NCBI GenBank assembly: GCA_964622715.1
Contig: CAZURR010000042.1
Span: 1 to 20,592, forward strand
Reading direction: 5' to 3'
Length of the DNA stretch: 20,592 nucleotides
DNA from: Hyphomicrobium_A sp964622715
GTDB taxonomy: Bacteria; Pseudomonadota; Alphaproteobacteria; Rhizobiales; Hyphomicrobiaceae
Positions 1 through 8,200 of this stretch are shown here, piece after piece (the stretch's first letter is position 1; each line of letters starts with the position of its first letter). Both the position numbers and the translations under genes were made by a program. The notes under the pieces were generated by a model. That model had not been told where the DNA came from. It was given only the letters and a program-made list of their open reading frames with translations, and searched no databases.

Positions 1-75
1 TGGAGCGGGCGATGGGAATTGAACCCACGACATTCAGCTTGGGAAGCTGACGTTCTACCACTGAACTACGCCCGC
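1..75 (-). tRNA. tRNA-Gly (anticodon CCC)
   Basis: The reverse complement folds as a complete cloverleaf. The acceptor stem GCGGGCG pairs with CGCCCGC, the D arm is GTTC/GAAC, the anticodon stem is TCAGC/GCTGA around the loop TTCCCAA (anticodon CCC), the T arm is GTGGG/CCCAT, the discriminator base is T, and CCA is encoded at positions 1-3. It decodes GGG. The gene ends exactly at the window edge, so nothing can be said about what follows it. No integrase or att-like repeat is seen beside it. Confidence 0.96.
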
Positions 76-90
76 TCATCGGGCCGATGT

Positions 91-121
91 AACATATCCC
101 TTTGCCCCACGAAAAGCCCAA
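91..121 (-). promoter_or_regulatory. candidate promoter for tRNA-Gly
   Basis: On the minus strand a TTGGGC box (116-121) is followed after 19 bases by TATGTT (91-96), which lies 15 bases before the first tRNA base. The -10 box fits and the position suits a tRNA promoter, but the spacer is longer than the usual 17 and the -35 match is partial, so this is tentative. Confidence 0.25.
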
Positions 122-264
122 GTTTGGCTGTGTCGGGCTTTGGCGGGGCTGGCGTGGCACACTCGCTTGACCGCCTGATGTTGTTAGCGGCCGTTTCTGG
201 CCCCATGCTAAGGTGGTGTGCCGCATTCGACCGCGCTCAATTCGAGGATCATACTCCCTTGTCG

Positions 265-1236
265 ATGACAACTACCGCGCCACGAAAACTCACGCGGAGC
301 AAGTTCGAAGATTCGGATTGGACCGCCAGCGGTGAGCCCCGCGCAATCGTACCGCTCGATGGTTTGCAGACGCTTTGGATCAACACCGGCACATTGTGCA
401 ACATCACCTGTCGAAACTGCTACATCGAGTCGAGCCCCTCCAATGATCGCCTCGTCTACCTGACCGCGGCAGAGGTCGCCCCCTTCCTGCAAGAGGCGCA
501 AGCATTGGGTGCGCGCGAGATCGGGTTCACTGGGGGTGAACCATTTTTGAACCCTGACGTCCTCGACATGCTCACTGACGCGTTGGCGCGCGGCTTCGAG
601 GTGTTGGTGCTGACCAACGCAATGCTACCCATGCAGCGGCCACATCTGAAGCGGGGCCTCGAAGGACTCAATGAGAGCTACGAGGGTAAGCTCACCCTGC
701 GCGTCAGCCTGGATCACTACACGCGCGAGCTGCACGAAACAGAGCGTGGTCCGCGCACGTGGGAGATCACGCTGCAAGGCATGGACTGGCTGTCTGCTCG
801 AGGATTTCAGATCGCGATTGCCGGGCGGACATGCTGGGGCGAAGCTGAGGTGGAAGCGCGTGCCGGCTATGCCGCGCTGATCAAAGAGCATGGCTGGCGC
901 ATCAAGCCGCACGATCCTGCACAGCTCATGCTCTTTCCGGAGATGGATGGCGTAGACGACGTTCCAGAGATTTCCACGCGCTGTTGGGGCCTATTGAACA
1001 AGACACCGAGCGAGGTGATGTGCGCCTCGACCCGCATGATCGTGAAGCGCAAGGGCGCCAGCGCGCCGGTCGTTTTACCTTGTACGCTGCTGCCCTACGA
1101 CCAGGCATTCGAGATGGGGCCGACGCTGGCCACCGCTTCCACCGCGGACGGCGGCATGTTTGCGAATGGCGCGGTCAAGCTCTGCCATCCGCATTGCGCA
1201 AAGTTCTGCGTTCTGGGCGGCGGCAGCTGCTCGTGA
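265..1236 (+). CDS. radical SAM protein with cysteine-rich C-terminus
   Basis: This is a 323-residue radical SAM enzyme. The CxxxCxxC cluster motif is Cys45, Cys49 and Cys52, followed by an aromatic residue as usual, and the GGEP SAM-binding motif is at 90-93. The C-terminus carries further cysteines: 190, 240, 253 and 273, then a dense tail at 307, 311, 315 and 322 (C-HPH-C-AKF-C spacing). This suggests at least one auxiliary Fe-S cluster, resembling SPASM or twitch domains but not matching one I can name. The open frame extends upstream into the tRNA, so the first possible ATG cannot be the start. I chose ATG 265; TTG 259 is an alternative, with GAGGA at 244-248 ten bases before it. ATG 205 is also possible. 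Substrate and product are unknown. No small peptide gene for a RiPP system is visible beside it. Confidence 0.85.
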   Translation: MTTTAPRKLTRSKFEDSDWTASGEPRAIVPLDGLQTLWINTGTLCNITCRNCYIESSPSNDRLVYLTAAEVAPFLQEAQALGAREIGFTGGEPFLNPDVLDMLTDALARGFEVLVLTNAMLPMQRPHLKRGLEGLNESYEGKLTLRVSLDHYTRELHETERGPRTWEITLQGMDWLSARGFQIAIAGRTCWGEAEVEARAGYAALIKEHGWRIKPHDPAQLMLFPEMDGVDDVPEISTRCWGLLNKTPSEVMCASTRMIVKRKGASAPVVLPCTLLPYDQAFEMGPTLATASTADGGMFANGAVKLCHPHCAKFCVLGGGSCS

Positions 1237-1242
1237 GCCCCA

Positions 1243-1617
1243 CTACTTTGCTTTGACCAGCGCGTCTCGGATCTCCTTGAGATAGATCTCCGACTGCGGG
1301 GGTCCCGCCGGCTCCGGTGCTGCTTGGGGCTTGCGCATCGTATTGATGCCTTTGATGATGAAGAACAGGGCAATTGCCGTGATCAGGAACTGGACGATCG
1401 CATTTAGGAACAGGCCGTACTTTATATTGACCCCCTCGACAGGTGTAACCTCAAGGCTGGAGAAATCGATGCCTGCGGTGGCATAGCCGATCACCGGCAT
1501 CAAGATGTTGGCGACCAGCGTTGCGACGATCGGGGCGAAGGCCGCCCCTATGATCACGCCAATGGCAAGATCAAGCGCATTGCCTCTCATCGCGAATTCT
1601 TTGAATTCCTGCCACAT
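1243..1617 (-). CDS. mscL: large-conductance mechanosensitive channel MscL
   Basis: MscL forms a pentameric inner-membrane channel that opens under membrane tension to release solutes during hypo-osmotic shock. The 124-residue product begins with the typical MscL N-terminus (MWQEFKEFAMRGN), continues into the first membrane helix (about 15-45, Gly/Ala-rich with DLAIGVIIGAAF), a periplasmic loop, a second helix (about 70-95, NAIVQFLITAIALFFIIK), and a charged cytoplasmic helix ending in EIRDALVKAK. Length and topology match the family. A purine-rich AGAAAGGA lies a short distance upstream of the ATG. The gene is convergent with the radical SAM gene, only 6 bp separating the stop codons. Confidence 0.97.
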   Translation of the reverse strand: MWQEFKEFAMRGNALDLAIGVIIGAAFAPIVATLVANILMPVIGYATAGIDFSSLEVTPVEGVNIKYGLFLNAIVQFLITAIALFFIIKGINTMRKPQAAPEPAGPPQSEIYLKEIRDALVKAK

Positions 1618-1672
1618 ACCTTTCGATCCTTTCTGTGAAGATGGTACCAGAGGGTGAGTCGACCGAGCTTGG

Positions 1673-1701
1673 ATGCTAGGCTAACTGCCGTCTACGGCCA
1701 A
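1673..1701 (-). promoter_or_regulatory. candidate mscL promoter
   Basis: On the minus strand TTGGCC (1696-1701) is separated by 17 bases from TAGCAT (1673-1678). Each box matches the sigma-70 consensus at four of six positions. It would give a 5' leader of about 50 bases before the mscL ATG. This was read by eye only. Confidence 0.3.
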
Positions 1702-1784
1702 TTGGGACAAATGGCCGAAGGGGCCGGCGTCGCGCCATATATGTGTCGCACTGTTAGCGTGTTTTGATGCGCCGACCGAAGGAG

Positions 1785-1796
1785 CGCCCATGGGCG
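1785..1796. promoter_or_regulatory. 12-bp perfect palindrome upstream of the symporter operon
   Basis: CGCCCATGGGCG is a perfect palindrome 24 bases before the ATG of the symporter small subunit. It could be an operator half-pair or a small hairpin in the leader, just upstream of the ribosome-binding site. There is no independent support. Confidence 0.2.
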
Positions 1797-1820
1797 TCCG
1801 AAATTGAATGAGGGGCAAGC

Positions 1821-2081
1821 ATGATTGAGAGCAAGGAACGCAAACCGTATTGGCGGCACACGAAGTGGCAGATGCTGGCGAGCATCGTGCCGTTTCTTGC
1901 AGTTATTATCGTGCTGCCGCTGTATGCCGAAAGTCTGAATACCGAGAAATTCCTCGGATTTCCGTTGGGATATTTCCTGTCGGCGCACGGTATTGCTGTG
2001 ATCGCCATCTTTACAGTGGCGAGCTTCGTCAATCGCCAGGACGCTGTCGATCGTTGGCACGGTGCTCACGAGGACATCTAG
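1821..2081 (+). CDS. DUF4212 sodium/substrate symporter small subunit
   Basis: This 86-residue membrane protein matches the DUF4212 family, the small subunit that accompanies VC_2705-type sodium:solute symporters. Visible signs are the N-terminal YW motif (residues 10-11), a first membrane span at about 17-37, the conserved GFPLGYF segment at about 46-52, and a second span to about residue 69. Homologues are typically 80-100 residues, so the gene is full length. The start has a good ribosome-binding site, GAGGGG at 1810-1815, five bases before the ATG. It lies immediately upstream of the large subunit and the two are surely co-transcribed. The partner would be the SSS protein at 2105-3934 in the inner membrane. 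Confidence 0.9.
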   Translation: MIESKERKPYWRHTKWQMLASIVPFLAVIIVLPLYAESLNTEKFLGFPLGYFLSAHGIAVIAIFTVASFVNRQDAVDRWHGAHEDI

Positions 2082-2104
2082 CTTTGGCCGGTGGGTCCAA
2101 CTCC

Positions 2105-3934
2105 ATGTCGCTTATGTCTCGCTCTCGCCTAGTGAACCCGCGGCTTGGCACCTATTTCGGCATCTTCGTCAGCACACTTGCGGGGCTCGTCCTGCTGCTG
2201 ATCATCTTCGAGCAACTCGGCGCGCCGGATGCCTCGCTGAGATGGGTCATGCTCGCCGGGCCGTTGTTGCTCTGCGCAGCCATTGCCGCTTCGGTTTTCA
2301 CGAACGATCCGGTTGACTTCTTCGTTGTCGGAAGGCGCGTGCCGGCCGGCTATACTGGGCTTGGGATCGCGAGCTCGGCTATGGGTGCCACCGGCATTGT
2401 TGCAATGACCGGCGTGTTTTTCATCATAGGTTTTGACGCCCTTTTCATTGTCATCGGTGGCCTTGCCGGGTTCGTTTTGATGGCAGTGATGGTGGCGCCA
2501 TTCTTGCGCAAGTTTGGCGCGTTTACGGTGCCGAGCTACCTCGGCCGCCGCTTCGACAGCCGCGCGGTGCGTATTCTATGTGCGGCGCTGGTCGCTGTTC
2601 CGATGCTGCTACTTTTAGCTGCCGAGTTGCGAATGGGCTCCTTCGTGGCTGCCTGGCTCGTCGGACAGCCCCAGAGCCTGATGTTTGTGCTGCTGGTGTT
2701 TTGCATTGTTTTTGGCGTGGTCGTCGGCGGGATGCGCTCGTTTATATGGTCGAGCAGCGCCCAGGCGATTACAGCCATCCTTGCGCTGATCGTGCCTGTG
2801 GCGATCGTCGCCGTCTTGGCCACCAATTTCCCATTGCCGCAGTTGACGCATGGTCCGCTTCTGCGGGAGCTGGTCCGCAACGAGGCGATCCAGGGACTGC
2901 CCGTCGTTGATGTCTCTAGCTTGGCATTCATGCTTCCTGGCGATGGGATGCTGCCCATAGCCAAACGCTTCACCACCCCGTTCGGCAACATCGGCCCTGC
3001 AGCATTCGTCGTGGCGATGCTAACGGTTGCTGCTGGCGTAGCGTCTGCGCCGTGGCTTTTGCCGCGTGCAACGATGACCCCTGGAGTCTACGAGACGCGC
3101 AAATCGCTGGGTTGGGCGACCGTATTCTTCGGTTTGGTGATGCTCACGGTTGCTTCCGTGTCGGTGTTCATGCGCGACTACTTGATGGATATCGTTGCCG
3201 TCGCAGGTCCTGCCACCGTCCCCGATTGGATGCAGCGCTTGACGGAGTTGGGCTTCGCACAGATCGATACGCAATCAACCCGGATTGCCTTCGTGAGCTT
3301 CAGCTTTTGGCGCGATACCGTGTTCCTGAGTTTGCCTATTGCGGCAGGGTTGCCGAGCGTATTTGTGTATTTCGCGGCGGCCGGTGCCATCGCGGCCGCG
3401 CTCGTCTCAGCCGGCGCTGTGATTGGTGCACTCGGCAATGTGATAGCCGAGGATGTCATCAACGGGCTTTCTTGGGAGCCGTTGCCAAGTGGTCCGAGGC
3501 TCTGGGTTGCGCGCGGCGCTGTTGGCGTCGTTGCTATCCTTGGCGGCACGATCGCGCTGCTAGCGCCGACTGATCCGCTGGCACTGTTGCTAACATGCCT
3601 GGCACTCACCGGATCCACGCTATTTTCAGTCCTTGTCTTGTCGATTTGGTGGAAGCGTATGAACGCCTTTGGCGCTATGGCTGGACTGGCCTCTGGATTT
3701 GGGGTTGCCGTCGTCGCAATGCTGACTGGTTCGTCGATCGGCTTAGCAGGCCCCCTTGCCGGTCTCTTAGGTATCCCCGCTGCCGCGCTTGGAGTGGCAC
3801 TCGCCAGTTATGCCTCACCGGCTCCAAATCGCACCATCCTCGAACTTGTGCGCGAAATGCGCGTTCCCGGCGGAGAGGTCATCTACGATCGGGAGATGCG
3901 GCTGCTTCGTCTGAAAAACCGGGATCGACACTGA
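2105..3934 (+). CDS. sodium:solute symporter large subunit (SSS, VC_2705-like)
   Basis: This is a polytopic inner-membrane protein of about 609 residues from the solute:sodium symporter superfamily. It has some 13-14 hydrophobic spans and the early family signatures: the FFVVGRRVPAGYTGLGIASS segment, then GFVLMA and the TVPSYLGRRF motif. Together with the DUF4212 partner upstream it fits the VC_2705 subfamily, related to ActP, whose members are thought to take up acetate or other short carboxylates. The substrate is not readable from sequence. I chose ATG 2105, preceded by GGTGGG at 2090-2095. TTG 2084 is a credible alternative: it lies three bases after the small-subunit stop, with GAGGA at 2070-2074 nine bases ahead, which would couple translation. 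The gene converges on yjbQ with 16 bp between stops. Confidence 0.9.
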   Translation: MSLMSRSRLVNPRLGTYFGIFVSTLAGLVLLLIIFEQLGAPDASLRWVMLAGPLLLCAAIAASVFTNDPVDFFVVGRRVPAGYTGLGIASSAMGATGIVAMTGVFFIIGFDALFIVIGGLAGFVLMAVMVAPFLRKFGAFTVPSYLGRRFDSRAVRILCAALVAVPMLLLLAAELRMGSFVAAWLVGQPQSLMFVLLVFCIVFGVVVGGMRSFIWSSSAQAITAILALIVPVAIVAVLATNFPLPQLTHGPLLRELVRNEAIQGLPVVDVSSLAFMLPGDGMLPIAKRFTTPFGNIGPAAFVVAMLTVAAGVASAPWLLPRATMTPGVYETRKSLGWATVFFGLVMLTVASVSVFMRDYLMDIVAVAGPATVPDWMQRLTELGFAQIDTQSTRIAFVSFSFWRDTVFLSLPIAAGLPSVFVYFAAAGAIAAALVSAGAVIGALGNVIAEDVINGLSWEPLPSGPRLWVARGAVGVVAILGGTIALLAPTDPLALLLTCLALTGSTLFSVLVLSIWWKRMNAFGAMAGLASGFGVAVVAMLTGSSIGLAGPLAGLLGIPAAALGVALASYASPAPNRTILELVREMRVPGGEVIYDREMRLLRLKNRDRH

Positions 3935-3950
3935 AACCAGCCGCGACCGC

Positions 3951-4415
3951 TCAAACTGCGCTGTGCGTGCCGAGATAGTGCAAAACGATCTCACGGCGGT
4001 GCGGCCGATCACGGTGTTCGACGAGATAGATCCCCTGCCATGTGCCGAGCACCATTAGCCCGTCCTGGAGGGGAATGGAAAGCGAGGTCGCCGTGATGGC
4101 CGCCTTGATGTGGGCAGGCATGTCGTCGGGTCCTTCAGTGTCGTGCACGTACGCCTGATCACGCGGCGCCAAACGATCGAGCGCGTCAAGGAGATCGGTG
4201 TGCACGTCAGGGTCGGCGTTCTCTTGGATAAGCAGGGATGCTGACGTGTGTCGAATGAAGAGCGTCAACAGGCCATCGCAGGCCGTGATTTCGTTGAGCC
4301 ATGCGCGCACCTCGGCGGTCACATCCGTGAGGCTGGGACCTTGCGTGTCCATCACGAGTGTCCGAAAGGATTGACCGAGCTCGGCCTCAGACATCGATTG
4401 CCTCGTGTCTGTCAT
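3951..4415 (-). CDS. yjbQ: YjbQ/UPF0047 family protein
   Basis: The 154-residue product belongs to the YjbQ (UPF0047) family, annotated as secondary thiamine-phosphate synthase because of weak ThiE-complementing activity; the true cellular role is uncertain. The hallmark segments are present: HTSASLLIQENADPDV at 56-71, with a histidine and acid-rich putative metal site; DDMPAHIK at 97-104; and GTWQGIYLVEHRDRPHRR at 124-141. An alternative start is Met8, because the first residues are not conserved in the family. It lies 16 bases downstream of the secreted coiled-coil protein gene on the same strand, so the two probably share a transcript. It is likely cytoplasmic, with no signal peptide. Confidence 0.93.
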   Translation of the reverse strand: MTDTRQSMSEAELGQSFRTLVMDTQGPSLTDVTAEVRAWLNEITACDGLLTLFIRHTSASLLIQENADPDVHTDLLDALDRLAPRDQAYVHDTEGPDDMPAHIKAAITATSLSIPLQDGLMVLGTWQGIYLVEHRDRPHRREIVLHYLGTHSAV

Positions 4416-4431
4416 CGCTTAGATTGACGCT

Positions 4432-4896
4432 CTAAAGCGGTGTGCCCCCGCCACGGTTCTTGTGCTGCTTTTCCAATTTTTCCATCCTTTCGCGCAGCTT
4501 GCCCAGCATTCCTTCCAAGTAGTCGAAGGCCTGATCCACGTCGTCCTCAGACGGCAGCGCGAATTTGGTCGTTGGTCCGTCATCATCTGACGGTCCTGGC
4601 CCAATCCCCAATGTTTCTTCCAGGTCATCGACCTGTTTGCGCAGCGATTTGTTTTCGGCTCGAAGCTTGTCCATCACGTCTTGGAGTTCGCGCTGACTAT
4701 CGGCCATAGGCTTGCAGGCCCACACGCCGTCGTTGCGCGTGCACTGCGCCATGGCCCCTGTCTGCTTGTCGAGCCGGACAAAACCATCATCGGTCGGAGA
4801 CATAGTGTATCGGCCGCTCGTGGTATCCGACATCGCAGCGTTTCCGGACATAACGGCGAAAGCAAAAAGTGCAAGAGCCCATCTTGATGTGCGCAC
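4432..4896 (-). CDS. predicted periplasmic coiled-coil protein, function unknown
   Basis: The product is 154 residues from GTG 4896. The start is chosen because GGAGGA (4901-4906) sits four bases upstream and because it gives a clean signal peptide: RTSR, then a hydrophobic stretch at about 6-16, with likely cleavage near residues 20-22. The mature protein begins with a compact domain containing GRYTM (28-32), GFVRLD (38-43) and two cysteines at 52 and 61 that could form a disulfide. Two heptad-like helices follow at about 66-96 and 117-146, separated by a Gly/Pro/Asp-rich linker, ending in a basic tail. I believe similar proteins occur across Hyphomicrobiales but know no function. A frame open further upstream reads as noncoding. 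It may be co-transcribed with yjbQ. Confidence 0.75.
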   Translation of the reverse strand: MRTSRWALALFAFAVMSGNAAMSDTTSGRYTMSPTDDGFVRLDKQTGAMAQCTRNDGVWACKPMADSQRELQDVMDKLRAENKSLRKQVDDLEETLGIGPGPSDDDGPTTKFALPSEDDVDQAFDYLEGMLGKLRERMEKLEKQHKNRGGGTPL

Positions 4897-4900
4897 GATG

Positions 4901-4906
4901 TCCTCC
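4901..4906 (-). promoter_or_regulatory. ribosome-binding site fixing the GTG 4896 start
   Basis: GGAGGA on the minus strand, four bases from the GTG codon. It is the strongest Shine-Dalgarno match in this stretch and argues for the GTG start over the in-frame upstream ATG codons. Confidence 0.6.
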
Positions 4907-5053
4907 AAACGGAATGCCGCGTTGATCCCTTTGGGGCTTATTTCCCGCGAAATTAGCCACCAACTATGGCGAAAACCGCCGTCGCGACGTGAGCAGAGAT
5001 CCTGCCGCTTGCGAGCATTAACTGTCCCAAAATGGAGCGGTTGATGCACGCGC

Positions 5054-5068
5054 TTAACGGAACATTTA
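5054..5068 (+). promoter_or_regulatory. candidate CtrA box upstream of the PodJ-like gene
   Basis: TTAA, seven bases, then TTTA matches seven of eight positions of the CtrA consensus TTAA-N7-TTAA. CtrA is the cell-cycle response regulator of Alphaproteobacteria, and polarity genes such as podJ are cell-cycle controlled in Caulobacter. The box lies about 170 bases before the start codon. A seven-of-eight match can occur by chance, so confidence is modest. Confidence 0.35.
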
Positions 5069-5236
5069 CTTCGATCCGACAGTTTTTGACCTGAGCGGCC
5101 GTGATTCTGCGCCGCGTTCGAAATTGACGCACCCTGGCTGGCATCAGCAACGCGGAGGATATTAGTCCGGAAATTACCGCTGCCAAAAGCCCGCAGCGAC
5201 AGATTTCCATACGTTTTAGTGCGGCAAAGGAACCAC

Positions 5237-8200
5237 ATGCCGATGTTACCTCCCAATGAGCGGCGCGGTGCGCATGCTGACGCGACCGCCTCCCAAGGCG
5301 ATCAAACGATCCGTCTGCATGAGATGCAGGAACGGCTCGCCGAATTGAGCACAGAAGCTGGTTCCATTCGTGCGCAGCTTCCACGCGAGTATGAGCCGGA
5401 TGTGGAATGCATCCAGCAGCAAATGGAGTTTCTACGCGATCGATTGGCCGAGCTAAACGCAGGATCAGCCCCGCTTTCGGCGCAGACCACAACGTCCGAG
5501 GCAGGTTTGGCGCAATATTGCGACGAACCTCACGAAAACGTCGGCGAAATGGCTAGCGAGCAGAATAGGGTCAGTCAGGCAGAGACGACGTTCGAGCAGC
5601 ATGACGTGGCTGCATCGAACGGTTCCGTCGAGCCGGCTGACCCATGGGATGAGGCCTCTGTTGCGGCGCTGGTCCGGCTTTACGAGTCGGGCGAGGCCAG
5701 CCTCAGGGGAGAAACGCCGGCCAAGGCTTGGGCACCAACACGGCCGGCTCCCAATAGGCAAGGCCGAGCTGCGTCGATCGAGCCCTCTCGACTTGAGCAG
5801 CGGTTCGCAGAGATCGCGCAGCGTATCGAAGGATCCCTTGCCAAGATCCGACCGGAAAGCTTGCTCTCCAAGCTTGGCCAACGCTTTGACCAACTTGAGG
5901 AGCGCATGAGTTCTGCGCTTGATGGGGTTGCCACCCGTGCCGAAGTTGAGGAGCTGCTCCATGCCGAGGTGCAGGTCGCGGAAATTACTACGCAACTAGG
6001 TGAATTCCGGGCTCAGCTATCTCGTCTCGACACCATCGATTCCCACCTTGAAACGCTAACGCGGCAGCTCTCCGATGAGAAGATGTCGGCGAATCCTAGA
6101 AGTGTGTCCTCGCCTGCAATCGATTCTGCACGTCTTGACGCCGTCGACGCACAACTCGCATCGATTGCCGAGCAGCTTTCCGATGAGCGGTTCAGCGAGC
6201 TGACAGCACGCCACGCGCAACCGATGCCGGACCTTGAGAATTTGGCCGCGGCCGCTGCAGAAAAAACGATCCAGAGCATTGCTTATCACGAGCGCTGGGA
6301 AGCGCAGTCGCGCGACCTTGGCGAGGTTCGCGGCTTGGTCGAGAACCTCATAAACGAGCGCGGCATCAACGACGAGAACAACGCGAGCATGCTGGAGACG
6401 ATGCAGCAGGTTGTCATTCGCGTTCTCAATCGCCTCGATTCCTTGGAGCTTGGGCAACATTCCGCAGCTCCCGCAATGGTGCCGTCAGAGCAAGCGCCGG
6501 CGGCGACCGATCCGCCGCCAGTCGCCTCGCACACTGATGAGAGCGATGATGCGCATTCGTACGTTTCGCTGACGCATCCGCAGCCCGAGCCTGCGATAAC
6601 GGCGGAGCCCTCCACGTCATCTGGAGGTGAGGCGAATAAATCCGCGTATGTGTCACTGACCCATCCGCAGCCCAAGTCGGAAGCGGAACCCGAACCCGAT
6701 CTGTCTGAAAGCAAGGCGTTTGCAGACTTGGGCGAGGAAACGATGCACGAGCCGCCGCCATTCCTGCGATCTGAAGGCAAGCCATCTTATGTCGCGACCT
6801 TAGATGATTGCGCCGATGAGCCCTACACGCCGCCAGGGTCACCGCCCGTTTCCATGGAGGCGGCTATCAGTCCAAGCGCATTCTTTGGGATGGCAAGCAA
6901 ATCTGAACCCGACGCTGCGAGCGGGGAGGCTGTAGCGAGTCAGCCGGCTGCAGTTTCAATTGATGAAATGCGACATAATCTCATCGCCGAAGCACACCGG
7001 GCAAAACTAAGAGCGGCGAGCAAGCAAGAGGACGCGATCGAAGCGGAGGAGCTGGTTGCCTCAAATGATGACAGCGAGGCACCGAAGACAAAACGGGCCT
7101 CCCGCAAGTTTGGCAGCATGATCTTACCCTCAGCCGGTATGTCAGCATGGCGTGCTTTGGTTGGCGCGCTGGCCCTGCTGATTGTACTGCCGGTAGCGTT
7201 CTTCCTGATGCCGCATTTGGCCTCGGATGCTGATGTGATCGTGGCACCGGAGGCCGTTCAATCGATTCCTGCCCTTCAGGGTGATTCCGAGACGGGCGCG
7301 AGGGGAATAGGTTCTGGTAGCGAAGTGGCTCCCACGCAGACCAACAAAATGCCTGCGGCTTCCGGATCGGAAGGCGAGATTGACAACGATGGTGGGGAGG
7401 TGGCTCCGATGGCCAGCCCGGCCCGCGTTGACACAGCCGTTATACCGCGCGGCATTGTTCTGCAGGCACAAGCCAATCCAAGTTCGATCGAATTCGCGTG
7501 GGCCCGGAAGGCCCAAGCCAAGGCTTCTTTGCCGAATCCACTCGACATTGCGGTTGCCAACGAGAGGTCCGCAACGCTCTTGCAAGAGCACAGCCTTGCG
7601 CAGCGCGCCGGAAGCGACCAGCCCAACGGCTTGATGCTCACGGGAGCTGGAAATTCTCTCAAGCTGCCGCGCGAAATCGGTTCAGCCTCTCTGCGCAAAG
7701 CAGCAACTCAAGGCGTCGCATCCGCCCAGTTTGAGGTGGGCGCGCTGCTCGCTAAAGGCGATGTGACGGATCAGAATCTTGAGGCGGCGGCACGCTGGTA
7801 TCATCGTTCCGCGAGTCAGGGCTTCGCCATGGCGCAGTATCGTCTTGCTACGCTTTACGAGCGCGGCCTTGGCGTGAAGGCCGATTTGGCGCGCGCCCAG
7901 GTTTGGTACGGCCGGGCGGCTCAGCAGGGCAATCTAAAGGCCATGCACAACCTGGCCGTGCTGAGCATCGGCCGCCAAGGGCGTACGGCGGACTATACGA
8001 TCGCAGCGCAATGGTTTTCGCAGGCCGCCGAGCATGGTCTCGCAGACAGCCAGTACAATCTCGGTGTGCTCTACGAGAGCGGATTAGGGGTCAGGCGGGA
8101 CCTGAAGCAAGCCTACAAGTGGATGCTGCTTGCCGCCAAGGCAGGTGACAAGCAAACCGAACGCCGCAGCAAGACTCTAAGTGCCAAGTTGAGCAAGAAG

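Larger units (their letters stand above)
4897..5236. other. 340-bp divergent intergenic region
   Basis: This stretch separates the secreted coiled-coil gene (minus) from the PodJ-like gene (plus). I see no RNA gene or credible small reading frame. It contains a CtrA-like box (5054-5068) and one GANTC site (GATTC, 5103-5107), the recognition sequence of the CcrM methyltransferase of Alphaproteobacteria. It is likely to hold both divergent promoters. Confidence 0.5.

Noticed and set aside
1..75. tRNA-Gly as an integration site for a mobile element
   Set aside because: There is no integrase, no repeat of the tRNA 3' end elsewhere in the window that I can see, and the neighbouring genes look chromosomal.
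19..264. Upstream extension of the radical SAM reading frame starting at ATG 19
   Set aside because: It runs through the tRNA-Gly gene in the opposite direction and its residues look unlike any family N-terminus; the start was moved to 265.
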